Assembly: GCA_905221605.1 (NCBI GenBank)
Contig: CAJNDS010002069.1
Span: 580,529 to 644,528 of the forward strand
From: Symbiodinium natans
Taxonomy: Eukaryota > Sar > Dinophyceae > Suessiales > Symbiodiniaceae
Length of the DNA: 64,000 nucleotides
Direction of reading: 5' to 3'
The notes under the pieces are model-generated. The model had not been told where the DNA came from. It ran no database searches and saw only the letters and a list, made by a program, of their open reading frames with translations. Below, in pieces: positions 22,454 through 34,069 of the stretch. Both the position numbers and the translations under genes were made by a program. Positions within the stretch are counted from its first letter, which is position 1; every line of letters starts with the position of its first letter.

Positions 22454-22576
22454 CGTATGTATGTATGTATGTATGTATGTATGTATGTATATACGAATGC
22501 ATGTATGTATGTACATATGTAGACATCATTTTCCACAGAATATGTGTATATACATATATATATATACACGTTTGTT
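22454..22576. repeat. (TATG)n and (TA)n microsatellite
   Basis: ATGT/TATG tetranucleotides from about 22454, then TATATACA-type runs to about 22576, starting some 40 bases after the PSF2 stop codon. Confidence 0.9.
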
Positions 22577-22874
22577 TATACATAGGCAGGTAGGGCTGAT
22601 TCCGTCAAGTGATTCTAGGAAAATCGGGGTTCGCTGGCCACGACTGAGTATTCATAGTCGTCGGCTGGAGACGTGATTTGCTGATGGGGTGAGGCAAAAA
22701 AAAGGTGCGTTGCTGCGCCGTGAATGTGCACGCTAAGTCGGCAGTGTTTTGGCGTGTGCTCGTTGCCACGAGTGCCATTAGGGGGGGTTCTGGGCACACA
22801 ATGCCGGACACGCCAGGCAAGCGCTGAAGAAGAACAGTACGCCGGAACCTGAATTCGATGATCATTCGATGCGG

Positions 22875-23240
22875 CATTGGAGATGAAAGCATTAGGTGAT
22901 GCAAGGATGCCAGCTCAGGCCATAGAGGAGAGAGTCACTCGAGATTGGCTTCTGCTTATGAAAGAGTTCTCCGAGCAAGGCGGGGTGATCTAAGCTCCAG
23001 CTCTTCCTTCCTTTGGAGATGGCTTGCGCTATTGTGTTGCACTGAGAGGTGAGGGTGTCGGCTGCTGAGCTCATGCTGTCCTCCGAACCCTACGGTGGTC
23101 GGCAGATCTGTCTGCTCCAGCAGGCTCGGAGACTCACGACCCGTCTCCTCCGCGACGACGAAAGGCCGACACCCCTGAACAAGATTGGGAGTCCTCAAGA
23201 TACACTGCTTCGTGTGGGCACCAGCGAGAGCTCTCAGTAA
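22875..23240 (+). CDS. Candidate 3'-terminal exons, unidentified
   Basis: Segment 22892-22990 reads GDARMPAQAIEERVTRDWLL then MKEFSEQGGVI. Segment 23057-23240 reads SSEPYGGRQICLLQQARRLT and runs to TAA. Both have the hydrophilic and helical character of real exons. No family was recognised. Confidence 0.35.
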
Positions 23241-23487
23241 TAGCCTCTCAGTTCTGAGAGAGCATCTTATGAGTTATGTGCATGTGATCAGATCTTGATG
23301 TGGTCCTGTCAGGTCATCTGGTGGAGCAGATGAGGCCGGCTTGCAGAAAGCGGCCCCCTCACAATCATCCAAAATAAGTTCTTTCACCGCAACACCAGGC
23401 CGTGGAGCTCACAGACATGGTGCGTTTGAGGCAGGCAGAGATGGAACAGCCGTCGCTGCTAGCAGGCCATGTCCAAGAATCGATGGA

Positions 23488-23508
23488 TTAGGGGTTTAGG
23501 GTTTAGGG
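23488..23508 (+). repeat. Short TTTAGGG run
   Basis: Three telomere-type units lying just upstream of the putative exon that begins near 23513. Confidence 0.8.
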
Positions 23509-23512
23509 GGGC

Positions 23513-24340
23513 TCGTAGCATGCCTTCCTTGGCACAAAGTGGCCATGCAGTTGCTGCGAAGAAGCTCTCGCATTGCTTCACTTCGCGCAAAGCACGCGGG
23601 GATCGTGTTCTTTGCAGCCACTTGGGCTGCTTGTGGCAGATCGACAGACAAAATGCCCCGTCAATGAATCTGGGGTTCACGAGACTGCCCCCTGCTTGTA
23701 GACCATAGTTTTTTACTTTGCTACGCTGCATGAATTGCTCCGGGGTGTGAAGAAGGCTCAAGCCAAGGCAAAGGACCATGGCTGACAAGACGCCCATAGG
23801 ATTCTTGGACTCGTGGACTTGTCGCTTCGGAGCTTCAGCCTCTGAGTTTCTTCGAATTTCTGTTGCCCAGATTTCACATCGTATCACCCCTGGCACAAGC
23901 CAAGGCAGACAGCTTGGATTTCGTGGAGCTCGGCACTTCACCGGTTCTGGCCAACTTCCCTGAAGCTAAGGGCTCAGAGCACTGGAGATGGAAATCGTAG
24001 TTGTGGGAGCTGCAGATATCTGCAGATTCACCCAGCAGCCTGGCAGGAAGGAGTGGTGTTCTGCGAGAAAGATGGCAGCCGGTTCTTCAGAGGATTGTTT
24101 GAATCCACGAACGCAGCAAGCAGAGCCATTATCAATTCAGGCTTCTTCCCCGTTTTTGGCATGACCGGTGTGAGGCCGCATCTGCTTAGATCGATCGGGC
24201 ATCGAGGACCTCATGTCCTGTGACTCGGCATACAGATGCCTGCGTTGCGAGCACGTGCTTGAGAGGCGTTGGGAGGTTTTGGGCGGGTTTCTTGCAGCGT
24301 ACGATGTGAAGGTACTTGGGCGAGCCATCTGCTACTGGAG
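23513..24340 (+). CDS. Candidate multi-exon gene, unidentified
   Basis: Five consecutive + strand segments with splice-like edges: 23513 to about 23666 (LRAKHAGIVFFAATWAAC, hydrophobic); 23709-23780 (FYFATLHELLRGVKKAQAKA), ending before a GC donor; 23839-23999 (SFFEFLLPRFHIVSPLAQAK then DFVELGTSPVLANFPEAKG); 24026 to about 24136 (WQEGVVFCEKDGSRFFRGLF); and 24211-24315 (DSAYRCLRCEHVLERRWEVL). I do not recognise the family. The antisense 160-codon frame at 23459-23941 is the alternative, but it lacks splice-like edges that fit its neighbours. Confidence 0.4.
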
Positions 24341-24639
24341 GCAGGGGGGGGGGGGGCAATCGAACACACTTGCTTTTGATTTGCGATCATACGTACCATC
24401 TTGCATTATTATTTTGTATAGTACATGCAAAAATCCTTCCCCAACGTTTGGGGACGTTGGGGGTGCTCATGGGTGCTCTCATTGGAAGAAAAAGAGTAAC
24501 ACGCCTGACTGCATGGGTGGAACGGAGCTGCGGAGCTGGGGTTCAATGTACATACGTCCATTCTGGTTAGTGTCTTTGGAGGTGCGAATTAGCATACGAA
24601 CAGAAATGGTCAAATAATTCAATAAATAGAAATGGAAAT

Positions 24640-24730
24640 AATATATATATATATATATACACATATATATATATCATTGTATTGTATTATCTTATATTAT
24701 ATTATATTGTATTATATTATATTATTTTAA
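24640..24730. repeat. (TA)n and ATTATATT-rich microsatellite
   Basis: TATATATA runs followed by repeated TATTATATTG-type units. Confidence 0.9.
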
Positions 24731-24739
24731 GCAGGCTAG

Positions 24740-25320
24740 GGCTCAGGGAATGGGCATGCAGGTGGCACAACGGGAATCAACGGGCTCTGCTAACTGCGGT
24801 GCGAGTTTGTAGCTACTAGAAAACGACAGCTTCGCATGAAAGATGCCAGGATCAACGGCTGCTAGCTGAGCGCGAGTTCTGGGCCTTCTGCCAGCCATTG
24901 GTGAATGAATTGCTTCGCTGAATGCTTGCAGTGTCAAGTGGGATGACGGCCGAGGCTTTTCCTCCTCCAGTGTCTCCGAGCACCCCTTTTGGCAACGTGC
25001 GGGTCGCGATGTGCGTGCATTGCATGTCCACATGTGCTCATCCTCATTGGAGTCAGAGCTCCTGTCGCTAGTGATTCCGCCACATTCTATTTGACAGGTT
25101 TTGTCATTGTTCACTTGACGCCAAACTGCTCCTGCAAGGGTGGCCCAAGCAGGACACAGGAAGAATTTCAGTTGGTGCTGGACCCCCTTCAATTAGGAGA
25201 ACATTGTCCTTGTGCGGTATCGGCCTCAGAAGTTGCTGCTAATCCGCATCCGGGCGCTATGGATTTGAACAGCATTGAGGCTGGCTCGCGAAGATTGCAA
25301 GCTTCGAAAACGTAGCCGTC
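24740..25320. other. Open on both strands, unassigned
   Basis: The + strand (24989-25315, 108 codons) and the - strand (24743-25192, 149 codons) are both open with similar composition. I cannot assign a gene. Confidence 0.25.
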
Positions 25321-25616
25321 GATTGACTAACTGTGCCAGGTTTTGCCAAATCGCCGCGGGGCGATTTACGAGGTGCCCCACATTTTTTTGAAACGTGATA
25401 TGGGGGTTGATCTAAGCAATTTATTTAGGGTTCCTATCGGTTTGTACAAAATCTAGTGGTTTTGTAGAGCTTGCTGTTTAGATGTCTTCCTGCGCACGGG
25501 TACCGGGTAGACCAGCAGCTGAGACGATCACTTGCCTCCCCCCCACTGCCCCGAGGTGACATCAGCGAGCGAATGGATCCTGAGGACCCACGTGGTGGCA
25601 CATCTGTGGTGATAAT

Positions 25617-25762
25617 AAGCTATATCTATATCTATCTAATATGTATCTATATCTATCTATATCTATATCTATCTGTATCCATATCTATATCTATGCATCT
25701 ATATCTATATATCCATATCTATATCTATGTCTATATCTATATCTATATCTATGTATATGTTT
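25617..25762. repeat. (ATCTAT)n hexanucleotide microsatellite
   Basis: About 140 bases of ATCTAT with GTATCT/GTCTAT variants. The ISIYLYL frames across it are artefacts. Confidence 0.95.
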
Positions 25763-25832
25763 GAATAGTCATGTCGCCACTTTTAATTTATGTAGCAAAG
25801 ACTTGTCGACGCCTTCGGACCAGGCTGGGTAC

Positions 25833-26890
25833 CCGCATCCGTGAGCCGGCGATCGTATGGGGGCAGCTGAAGTTCACTTATGGTCACCTCTTCATCGTGT
25901 TTTGTGGAGCCTTTGTCTCTTGCCGGCCTTCTTGAAACCTTTATTTGAACAGCCCCATGATTCCATGATCCCGTCCGTGACTTGGCTCCGAGGTGCTGTC
26001 TGCCACGATGTACATGCTCTACAGCGCCGATTCGGAAAGCCGGAAGATCAAGAGCGCGTCTATGCGGCATATCCTTATGAGGACCGAGGCCAGCTGAGTC
26101 ACAGTCTCGTCCCTCTCCCTTGCCCGGCTGCGCCACGCCACTTGCCCCACTGCCCGGCCTCAGGCTGATATCCTCCAGGCCAAGTCCCGAGTTGACGGAG
26201 GCGAAAGCTTCCCACGCGTCGCCCGTGCACTGAGCATGCGCCTGATCCGCATGTCGCTGGCTGAAGAATGGGTGTGCCTCAGGCAGGCGTCAGCTGCACC
26301 TTTCTTTCAGTCGCATGCCATTCAGGTGCAGGTCATCTCAAGATGGCGGAGACCTTGGGGTCTTCCAGCCGGGAACGCTCGATCCGTCATTTGATAGACT
26401 CTTTGGTCAGGTATGATTGGCCCTAGTCGGTGCATGACTGAGCTCTCCTGTAGGGTGTGAGGAACCCACATGTGGTGGGGACATCGGGACGCTAAGACGA
26501 ACCATGACGAAGCAAAAGTAAAACGGATGCCCCTGATGGGCGGGTGGAGCACGAGATGTTGTTTGGGCAGCTGTCGGGTTTGCTGACCCTGTGAACTTTC
26601 ATGATTAGCTTCAATGTGTCATTCTCATTGCTCCGCTTCACCCAGCATTCAAGGAGTTGCGTTCGATCGCTCCATTCCCATCGGCACACTTATCGGCCCG
26701 GTGAAGACGAAGTTCGGCACCTTTGCTGCATTGAATCTCAATGGTGACCATGGAATCCAGCTTTGATCGGCCGTACACGAGGTTGGCACCTCTTCAAAGT
26801 GGAATATCGCACCGGTTTCAACGAAAGCAATGATGATTACGACGAGCCGCTCGGCAACTGCAAAAACGATTTGCCTTGAGAGCATGAGAC
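25833..26890 (+). CDS. Candidate multi-exon gene, unidentified
   Basis: Segments that look coding on + are 25833-25930 (VWGQLKFTYGHLFIVFCGAF), 25993-26089 (TMYMLYSADSESRKIKSAS), 26649-26764 (FDRSIPIGTLIGPVKTKFG then AALNLNGDHG) and about 26800-26870 (EYRTGFNESNDDYDEPLGN). All have acceptor-like AG upstream. The gap at 26.1-26.6 kb may be an intron or a gene boundary. No family was recognised. Confidence 0.35.
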
Positions 26891-27521
26891 CAATCTCGCC
26901 CAATCCGTTCCCATGCAAGTCAAAAGGTTAAGCTTGTGCCGCTTGTGCCTGCGCCAAGTTCGAAGAAGAAGGCCTGATACTGATGGACCACTGCAGGGTG
27001 CCCGACACTGAAGAAGGGCAACTCCAAACCTGCAAAATGCGCCATGGCTTGGCCATGGTGTTGTAGCGGCCTGTGCGGCCTGTAGACTGTGCGAAATTCG
27101 GTACAGCCCCGGAGGCACGAACATGGGGCCAGGAGCAGCGTCAAAGTAAATTGGAGTCACGTGCAGTGGCTGGTCTTTTCGTCCTTTCACGCTGCTCCAA
27201 AGCCCCAGAAACAAGACGAGCGTTAAGCGCCGACGGCAGTCAGGGCCGGCCTGCTTGGAATGTTTGGTGGGCTTTGCCGGAGATCTTGCCACGTTTCTCA
27301 ATTCAGACCTGTTTCTCTGCATGCTCGCTCGAAATGAGCACATCTGCATCAGCTTCATTCAGCGAAGCTCGGAAAGGACAGCCAAAACGGCGTAGCGTAG
27401 CGATCCTGTCAACTCCGGGCCAGGCGACGACGAGCTGATGTGAACTGATTAGCTCTTCAACACCTGCCGAGGTGCCGAGCAGTGCTGACGTCGGGTGCAC
27501 GGAGCTGCTCAGGACAGGTGC

Positions 27522-27556
27522 GGTTTAGGGTTTGGGGTTTGGGGTTTGGGGTTTAG
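27522..27556 (+). repeat. TTTGGGG-type short array
   Basis: Variant telomere-type units (TTTGGGG with some TTTAGGG), showing drift away from the heptamer. Confidence 0.8.
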
Positions 27557-27771
27557 GCTTATGTTGACGGTCATGTGCTAGCATCATACGCTCAAGGAAG
27601 CAGCCTGAATTGTCCCAGGCATGGCACATTCTTGTTCGAGTCGCTTTGTGCCGGGCGCCGATTCTGTCCCATGGGAGGTATTGCATGCATCTTTGCTTCG
27701 GAACTGCGACTGTCAATGCGTGTGTCACGCTTTCGAACTAGGGCTGCTAAAGACTGAGGTCCAGAGGATAG

Positions 27772-28455
27772 GGTTGGTGGAGGGCGTGGACGTCGGGCTG
27801 GGGACTTTCCCGGTTTCGGTGATTACGTTTCTAAAGTGCACGATGCCAAGCGATACCAACGATGCAAGCTACGCTCGAGGTTGGGCCTTTTCGCGAGACG
27901 GCCAATTCCCCGGGGCACCTACCTGGGTGAGTACGTTGGAGTTCTGCGCTTTCCTCGGTGTGCTTTTTGGACGTCTGCGCTTGGACCCTCCTTCAAGCCC
28001 CCTTAACCAGGACACGCCGCGTGTGTGAGGACGATGGCCTGACTGCGCCTGAGACACTCAAGTCGATGAATGCTGCAGAATAAGCAATGCGATGTGGCCT
28101 GCAAGGTATGGCTTCGCATTGCCGGTCGTGGACCCTGACCTTGTCGTCAACGCGAGCAAGTTCGGAAACTTGTGCCGCCTAATCAACCACAGCGCCTTGC
28201 CAGGTTCGACGGGCAACTGCTGCAAACTGGCTGTAAAAGATGTCGTGCTTTCTTGCGGCGGGTCGTTTATGTTGTTGCGTTCCGAGGCGATGATGACTGG
28301 AACGCAGAGTTGGTGTCTGTTCACCACGAAGGGTTGTTGCACGTGTTGTGCCAGTCGCCCAACAAAATGCACCCTCTCAAATAATTTGCGGCATCATCTT
28401 CGCTCTGCAACAAGGCCGAGCCATTCGCGACATCATGCTGGATGAGCAGGCCTGA
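27772..28455 (+). CDS. SET-domain protein, partial exons
   Basis: SET proteins transfer methyl groups from S-adenosylmethionine to lysines of histones or other proteins. Exon 27772 to about 27951 carries the N-terminal half of a SET domain: RLGLFARRPIPRGTYLGEYV, matching the pattern GLFA-x-x-I-x-x-G-x-x-x-x-EY-x-G. Exon 28106 to about 28205 carries the C-terminal motif: ASKFGNLCRLINHSALPG, matching GN-x-x-R-x-x-NHS. A frame to a TGA at 28453-28455 (IIFALQQGRAIRDIMLDEQA) may be the last exon. The usual Cys-x-Pro-Asn after NHS is replaced by Ala-Leu-Pro-Gly, and no GEEL motif was found, so activity or exon assignment is uncertain. A decayed copy is possible. Confidence 0.6.
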
Positions 28456-28523
28456 GGACCCAGGGTTGAGGGCGTTACGATTATTATCATTGTTATTCGT
28501 CCCTTTCTTTTGAAACACTGTTT

Positions 28524-28551
28524 GCTGCTGCTGCTGCTGCTGCTGCTGCTA
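28524..28551 (+). repeat. (CTG)n trinucleotide repeat
   Basis: Nine uninterrupted CTG units ending in CTA. Confidence 0.95.
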
Positions 28552-30477
28552 CTATAGAATCAGAACAATGGGAACGATCCTGCTTCGGCTGTGAGGCGTA
28601 ATCGACCAGCAAAGGCGAGCCAGCTGAACCAAGTGGCCAGTCTGAAGCGCGGACTTCGAGCCACTATGTTATGCACCTGAAACATACTTTCGGGGCCTGC
28701 TAGTATATAGAAAAGGGGATAAAGGTACCCGTTTTAAATGTCCCTACAGTAGGGACCCTACTAGTAATGAAGTTCAAGCGTGTGTCAAAAGCCTTTGGGA
28801 ATCCCAGACTCTTCGACTAAACCTAAGCCCTGCCTAAGATCGAAACCCTAAGCTGTTCCTTGTAATCAGCCAAGTCTCTGCTGCAGATTCCAATCGTATT
28901 TCGTTGTTCTCAGCGCCTAAGCAGGTAGACCCTAACAAAAGGTGGCAGATGAACCCTGAGCTACTGGACTCACTCAACTTACACTCCAAAGAGATGTGCT
29001 GTGGTTCAGGAGCTCAGAACCAAGGGCCCAGCAAGGGCTATGAGCACAAACGAAGCCCCGTATGAAGTTTAATGCCATTGTGCTGCGGCCTTCTTCCCCC
29101 CAACAAACTATCTGTACCGGTAGGGCCCACAGAAGTCTCCTTTAGTATAGGCCGTTGCCGGAGGTCCTGATCCACTATGGCAAGCGGTACTGGATGCCTG
29201 AATCTCGGAGGCAGGTTCGACTTGGCGGAAGCGTGACCGACACGTCGTAACTGCGGCAATGTGCAACATGACTGCGATGCTACGATGTTCACTGCTCACG
29301 GCTCTCACCGCATCCTTTGCTGCGGCTGATGTTGCCGTGGCGCGGAGATGCACCTCTGCGGCAAGACAGCTCGCTGGTGCGTCGAGAACGGAAGAAGCAA
29401 CGAGCGGACGAGTTGGAGCACAACCTCCAGAAGATCTGAGCCTTCCCAGTGCAAAGGGTAGTAGGTGTTGAGTCGCAACAGCGACAGAGGCGACAGAGCT
29501 GTTGATTCTTGACGGGACCAAAGAGGGGCTTTCCAGCATCGCAGCGGCGCAGACAACTCTGGGTAGAGCTTCAACCTTAGCATCCAGAGTATTATATTAA
29601 CATATTCCCGTATTTTCATATGAGATTCTCATTATTTAAAATTTCATTGGCATTATACTATATTAGTTTAAGTTTTATGATATTATGATTTTGAGACAAT
29701 ACTATATACAGATATTATGTTGAATGTTTCTTCGCCTCGGTTGCTCCCTAGCTTTCGCGATGAAACATGTTATAGTGAGAGTCGTGTTGAGACAGTGAGG
29801 CAGCACTAGGGTAGCACAGCTCAGCTCACGCGTTCGAAGGTTTCGATACTTGCGATCCACGACATCTGAAGCTCACTCTAAATGGAGTCGTAGACCGGTG
29901 CCTGATTGGAGCCATGTTGGGCCAGAAGAGGCCCTATGACCCTGGAGGCCGCCTGGACATGGAACGAAGGAAGAAAGGGCAAAGACGAACACATCTGTGA
30001 CTAGCGTCAAACATCTACTTGTCTGCTACGTTTCAGCTTGCGCTTCCTTCTTTTTCTTCATGACTTGTCGGAAGGCGCCTTCAGGCTCCGCGGGTTTCAG
30101 CTCCCCTTTCCTTTTCTCAGTTGCGTAGTACTGGTATGTTCGTGCATATACATATGTACCCCCCCCCCCCCCCGCATACATTGAGACGCACACACACATA
30201 CATGTGCACACGCACTCGCACAAACACGCTTTTTGTGACCTTTCCTGTCCTGTTTCATCCGGGCCGACGCCGTTGGAGTACCCATAGTGGGACCATGATT
30301 TTTGAGAACCGACCATGTGTACCAGGCTGACCAGACATGCTGGAACACAGAAGGAGCAGTGGGTCCCTGTTGGATTTATACTTCTTGGTTCTCTTGCTGT
30401 CAATCAAGCTGCTGACCTCGCAGCCCATCTTGCCTTGACCTCCGCATGCCCAAGCACAGAGAGGAAACGATAGGCTT

Positions 30478-30515
30478 GAGGGTTTAGGGTTTAGGGTTTA
30501 TAGGGTTTAGGGTTG
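30478..30515 (+). repeat. TTTAGGG array
   Basis: Five telomere-type units, lying about 30 bases before the start of a candidate gene. Confidence 0.9.
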
Positions 30516-30543
30516 AAGGTGCCGTGCGCAGGTTACGAAGCCT

Positions 30544-32195
30544 ATGGAGCTTGTGGTGGCTGCGGTGGGTGGCACGATGCTCCGTCGCCATCCACTGGCA
30601 GCAGCTCGCCAAAAGCAATGCCCCTCAGATCCGTGGCCTAAAGAGGATGATCCGTGCCGAGGTGCCGAGAGCAAGAAGCCCAGGTCAGAGCCTGCAGCTA
30701 TGACTCCTGACGAGGTGCTGCTGCAACATCTTTTTGGCAGCTGGACGAGTCATGTGGTATACATGTGGTAATCCTGACACCTCGATTCCCCGGCCCAGCT
30801 TTCATCTTCAAGAGGCCGAGTTCTTCCGCCTGACGGGCATCAAGTCCGCAACTCAGAATCGCGGGATGTTCCGCCTTATGCTACGAGTCCGTAGTAGGGA
30901 TTGTAGTCCCCCCATTATAATAAGGGGGGAACATCCCGATCAGAGGCAGATAAACGCTTCCGCGCATCAGCCTCAGCAAACGCAGGCCAGAGCGCTGGAA
31001 GGAGCAAGTGGAGGAGGTTCAAGCCAGCCATGGCTCTTTGCTCAGTGCCCTCACCATGACATGAATGTCGTTTTGGTACTAAGTTTCTGCTTTATGGTCA
31101 TACTGGAGAGGTCAACCCCCAGGCGCAAGAGCCGAGCAGCCGCCCCAGGATTCGAGGAGCTTTCGCGCGAAGGGAAAAAACTTGGGGAGCCTCTCCGAGG
31201 GTGCCGACATTTCCCGCCCAGGCAGTGCTGCTCTTTACATCTACCCTATGTTGCATGTATTTTGAACTCTTAAAAACTGACGTCATGGGAGGGGATCCGG
31301 TCGTGGGTCGTGGGGCTCTGGCGCAGGTGACGCCTGAGAGTATGCCGAGCATGTCTGCGCTGCTCCCATCTCCAAGACTTGATGTGGCTGTGGAGCCAGG
31401 TTGTGAAGGAATCTGCAGCCCCCTAATACTCTTCGCACTAAAGCTCCCTGATGTAGAACAGACCTTGTGGGCCCTCCGTTTCGAGGTAGCCGCTGAGTCG
31501 CCTTCGCCTGTTCCCTCACTCCCAACGATGCCGTCGGTAGCCCCAGTGTTTCCGGAGCCGCCCATACCAGAGCTTCTTAGAGTGTGGCAGAAGTTCATTG
31601 TGCTCCAATTTGCAGAGTGCGGGCAAAGGCAGGCTGCCATGGGCATGCCTCCCGGCGGACTTTCGGCTTCTCAGTGGAGACCCGATGCAGTCGGGGAGGA
31701 GTCCTTCGCGCCGGCGAGTAGCCAGCGCGATGCTGTGCTGCTGGTGCATGTGCAGGCGGTGCATGTGACACGGCGATAGCACTAGCAACTCCAAAGCGGA
31801 GCTGAGGTCCGTGTTTGGTGTGCCTCCAGTTGCTGCCGCAGCTTCCCAGCAATATGAACACCAAATCAGTGTAACATTTTCTATACACTGCACAGAGTGT
31901 TTCAGGGGAAGCCGGTTTTGCTTGAGGTCAACGAACTCGGAATGGCGCAACAGATGCTTCTAGGCTTCCTCTGCTGGTTTCAGGAATGAGCACATGAACA
32001 TGCCTCCTGGTGCTGGGAAGGTCAGATGATGCAACAGCAGATGATGATGCAAATGCCTGCTCCTTAGGTCAGGCATGACATGACCGCTCTGTCCTTGCTC
32101 CGGAAACGGCCAGGATGTCACAGTCAGCTGGTTTCGGCCAACCTCAAGACGAGGTAAAGGAGGAGGACACCCAATTGGCGTGCATTCTCTGAGCA
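30544..32195 (+). CDS. Candidate Q/M-rich multi-exon gene
   Basis: Starts with a possible ATG at 30544 (frame contains PDEVLLQHLFGSW). It continues with 30955-31070 (RRPERWKEQVEEVQASHGSL), a long frame at 31201-31779 containing QRQAAMGMPPGGLSASQW, and 31800-31880 (LRSVFGVPPVAAAASQQYEH). Then come 31910-31960 (KPVLLEVNELGMAQQMLL), about 32024-32068 (MMQQQMMMQMPAP) and about 32115-32195 (SQSAGFGQPQDEVKEEDTQ). Repeated Gly-Met-Pro-Pro and Gln-rich pieces suggest a low-complexity RNA-binding protein. It may be the 5' part of the cold-shock gene that follows. The 182-codon antisense frame at 31098-31646 is judged a shadow because the + pieces on both sides share composition. Confidence 0.4.
30863..30937 (+). 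repeat. Short repeat, family B copy 2
   Basis: A 75-base element with clear terminal inverted repeats: GGGATGTTCCGCCTTA at the left and TAAGGGGGGAACATCCC at the right. It contains the family's GTAGTAGGGATTGTAGT core. Confidence 0.8.
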
Positions 32196-32323
32196 TTTCC
32201 CTTAGGCCCTAGGCACTCCTTGGCGCACAGGACCCACTCAACCCTGACAATGATCCCAATAGGCGCGAGAGTGATGGATGGTGTTCCAGTCGTTCCACCG
32301 CCATCCCCATGTTACTCTGCATG

Positions 32324-33371
32324 GAGAGGTTCTCTGGACGGATCAAAGGCTTCTATGAAATTGCTTCTGGTGGTGGCTATGGTTTCATCGTGCCTTGCCT
32401 GTTTACCTGTCGGCTTAGGGGACCACCTTTGGTTTCTGAACCGTGCTTGATCGGGCTTTGAACCTTCATAGGCAGTCAGGCGCTGGCGACAGAAGGACGT
32501 CCACAGCAGCATAGGATTGCCCTCTGGAGCTCAGGATTGTGAAGCAGCCAGGATTAAGTACGGGCGCGTCTGCGGCCTGGCATGGCTCGAGAGATGACTT
32601 AAGAGATTCGATGCTGGACCCGCGGCTCAGGATGTGTACCTGCACTCGAGGCGCCCGTGTTTTCGCAAACTGTGACTTTTTTGGCCGCTGTCTGTCGCTG
32701 TCGGGCACAGGCAAATGGGTGATGCGAAAGTTGGTGAGCTGGTGCGGGCCTTGCAGTCGGCAGAGCATCCATCGGGCACATTCGGGTGCTGGTACATACT
32801 GGTACCATTGGTGCACCGCTTCTGTCTCCAGATTAGCTTCACCATCGTCCGGAATGCCAAAGGCGAGCCACAGGCTACTCCCAGTTTAGTTGCCGGTTTG
32901 GTTCGTGTGACTTCAAGAGCTGTGTTAAACCAAGTATGCCCAACCGGCCCAGAAGCTGCCATGAGGAAGAGGACAGAGTTCAGGCGCACGCGTGTTCTTC
33001 TGCAGGCCAGGAACGTCATGCGGGCAGAGGAGGCCATGGCCCTCAAAGCGAAGATTCAAGCACGAGAGAGTCTGGACCCCAGCTTGATGTCATGTCGTCC
33101 CATATACCCCTCCCTCCCCCCCCCCCCCCCCCCCCCTTCCTCCCCCCTCCCCCCCCCTCCCCCCCCCTCCCCCCCCCCCCCCCCCCCCTCCCCGCCCCCA
33201 AAAACCATTTGGGCTCACGAAACGGAAGCCCTGCGCTTTGACAACCGGATAAGGACGAGAGCAGGAGCAAAAGAAGCAAAAGCACCAAGCGCCCACGCCC
33301 TGGAGTTTGAATGTGTATTGCAGACGCAGCGTCGCCATGGTGTTGTTTCCAACACGGATGTGCAGGCTTGA
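32324..33371 (+). CDS. Cold-shock-domain protein, multi-exon
   Basis: Cold-shock domains are five-strand barrels that bind single-stranded RNA or DNA. Three pieces of one domain lie in order. 32324-32389 reads RFSGRIKGFYEIASGGGYGF, with the RNP1-like GYGFI. About 32623-32650 reads AQDVYLHSR, the RNP2-like DVYLH. 32832-32876 reads ISFTIVRNAKGEPQA, matching the last strands, which in alveolate cold-shock proteins read SFTV-x-x-N-x-x-G-x-PQA. The same frame continues through a helical tract (RAEEAMALKAKIQARES) to a long C tract. It then ends at 33371 in one frame, or at a short Arg/Ser/Lys-rich tail (KDESRSKRSKSTKRPRPG) in another. Exon ends are not resolved, and there may be more than one domain. 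Confidence 0.55.
33113..33198 (+). repeat. Poly-C / CCCCCCCT tract
   Basis: Over 80 bases of C with occasional T, inside the cold-shock gene. It would encode polyproline if translated, or lie in an intron. G-runs on the other strand could form quadruplexes. Confidence 0.95.
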
Positions 33372-33379
33372 AAAGGTCA

Positions 33380-34069
33380 CAGTAGCGGAGAAGAGGACTG
33401 GTGCAAACTCCTCAGCTGCAGAGTATCACATAGCACCCCAGTGACTCAGCGTGCATCGAGAACTGGTTTGCTTACCCCTGGAAAATGCAGAGATGTGAAC
33501 AGCGTCGAGGTCATGACGGAGGAAGAGGCATCGCGACCAAAGAAACGTTTACTCCTTCCTGCTTGCTGAATATTCAGCCTGAGAATGTAGAATGCAGAGG
33601 GTGTGCCCTAAACCCTAAACCCCTAAACCCTAAACCTGTGTCAAGCCGAAGCTGACCTTCTGCAAGTTCTGGGAAACGATGTGACTTCTGTCGTCATGTG
33701 CCCCGGACAGGCAAAGCGATTCCAGGCCTCGCTGCGGAAGAACAGACAGTAGCTTTCGATGTGATAAAATTCCGTGGGTCTGGGTTCACCTTCCGATGTC
33801 CAGCATTGCTTTGACGCCATGGGCGCCATGGACTCGCGCCATTCAGAACACTCGAATTGTGGTGATTGCAGGACATCGATCTAGAACCCAGCACACACAA
33901 TCATAGACTGTGTGAGGCTCAGGTTCCGAAGCAGCAGGAGGAAAAAGCATGCCTGGGTTGGCCTAAGTGAGGGAGTCCTGCTCAGCTGCGGTTCAGTGAG
34001 CAGCATGCATCAGGGAATTGAATATCGCTGCCGCTGTTTGCGCTACCGCTACCGATTGGCATAGGAGGG
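33380..34069. other. Intergenic sequence left of the retrotransposon
   Basis: Only short frames, and a CCCTAAA run at 33607-33636. The last bases (ending AGGAGGG) are the left flank of the retrotransposon insertion. Confidence 0.5.

Larger units (their letters stand above)
28460..30540. other. Mostly non-coding stretch
   Basis: Holds a CTG run, a 143-codon antisense frame (29108-29539), a short + frame with a signal-like start at 29259-29471, an AT-rich island (about 29580-29720) and a poly-C run at 30161-30174. No family was recognised in any frame. Confidence 0.4.

Noticed and set aside
31098-31646. 182-codon antisense frame
   Set aside because: Ser/Thr/Gly-rich shadow of the + frame 31201-31779, whose Met/Pro/Gln composition continues in neighbouring + pieces.
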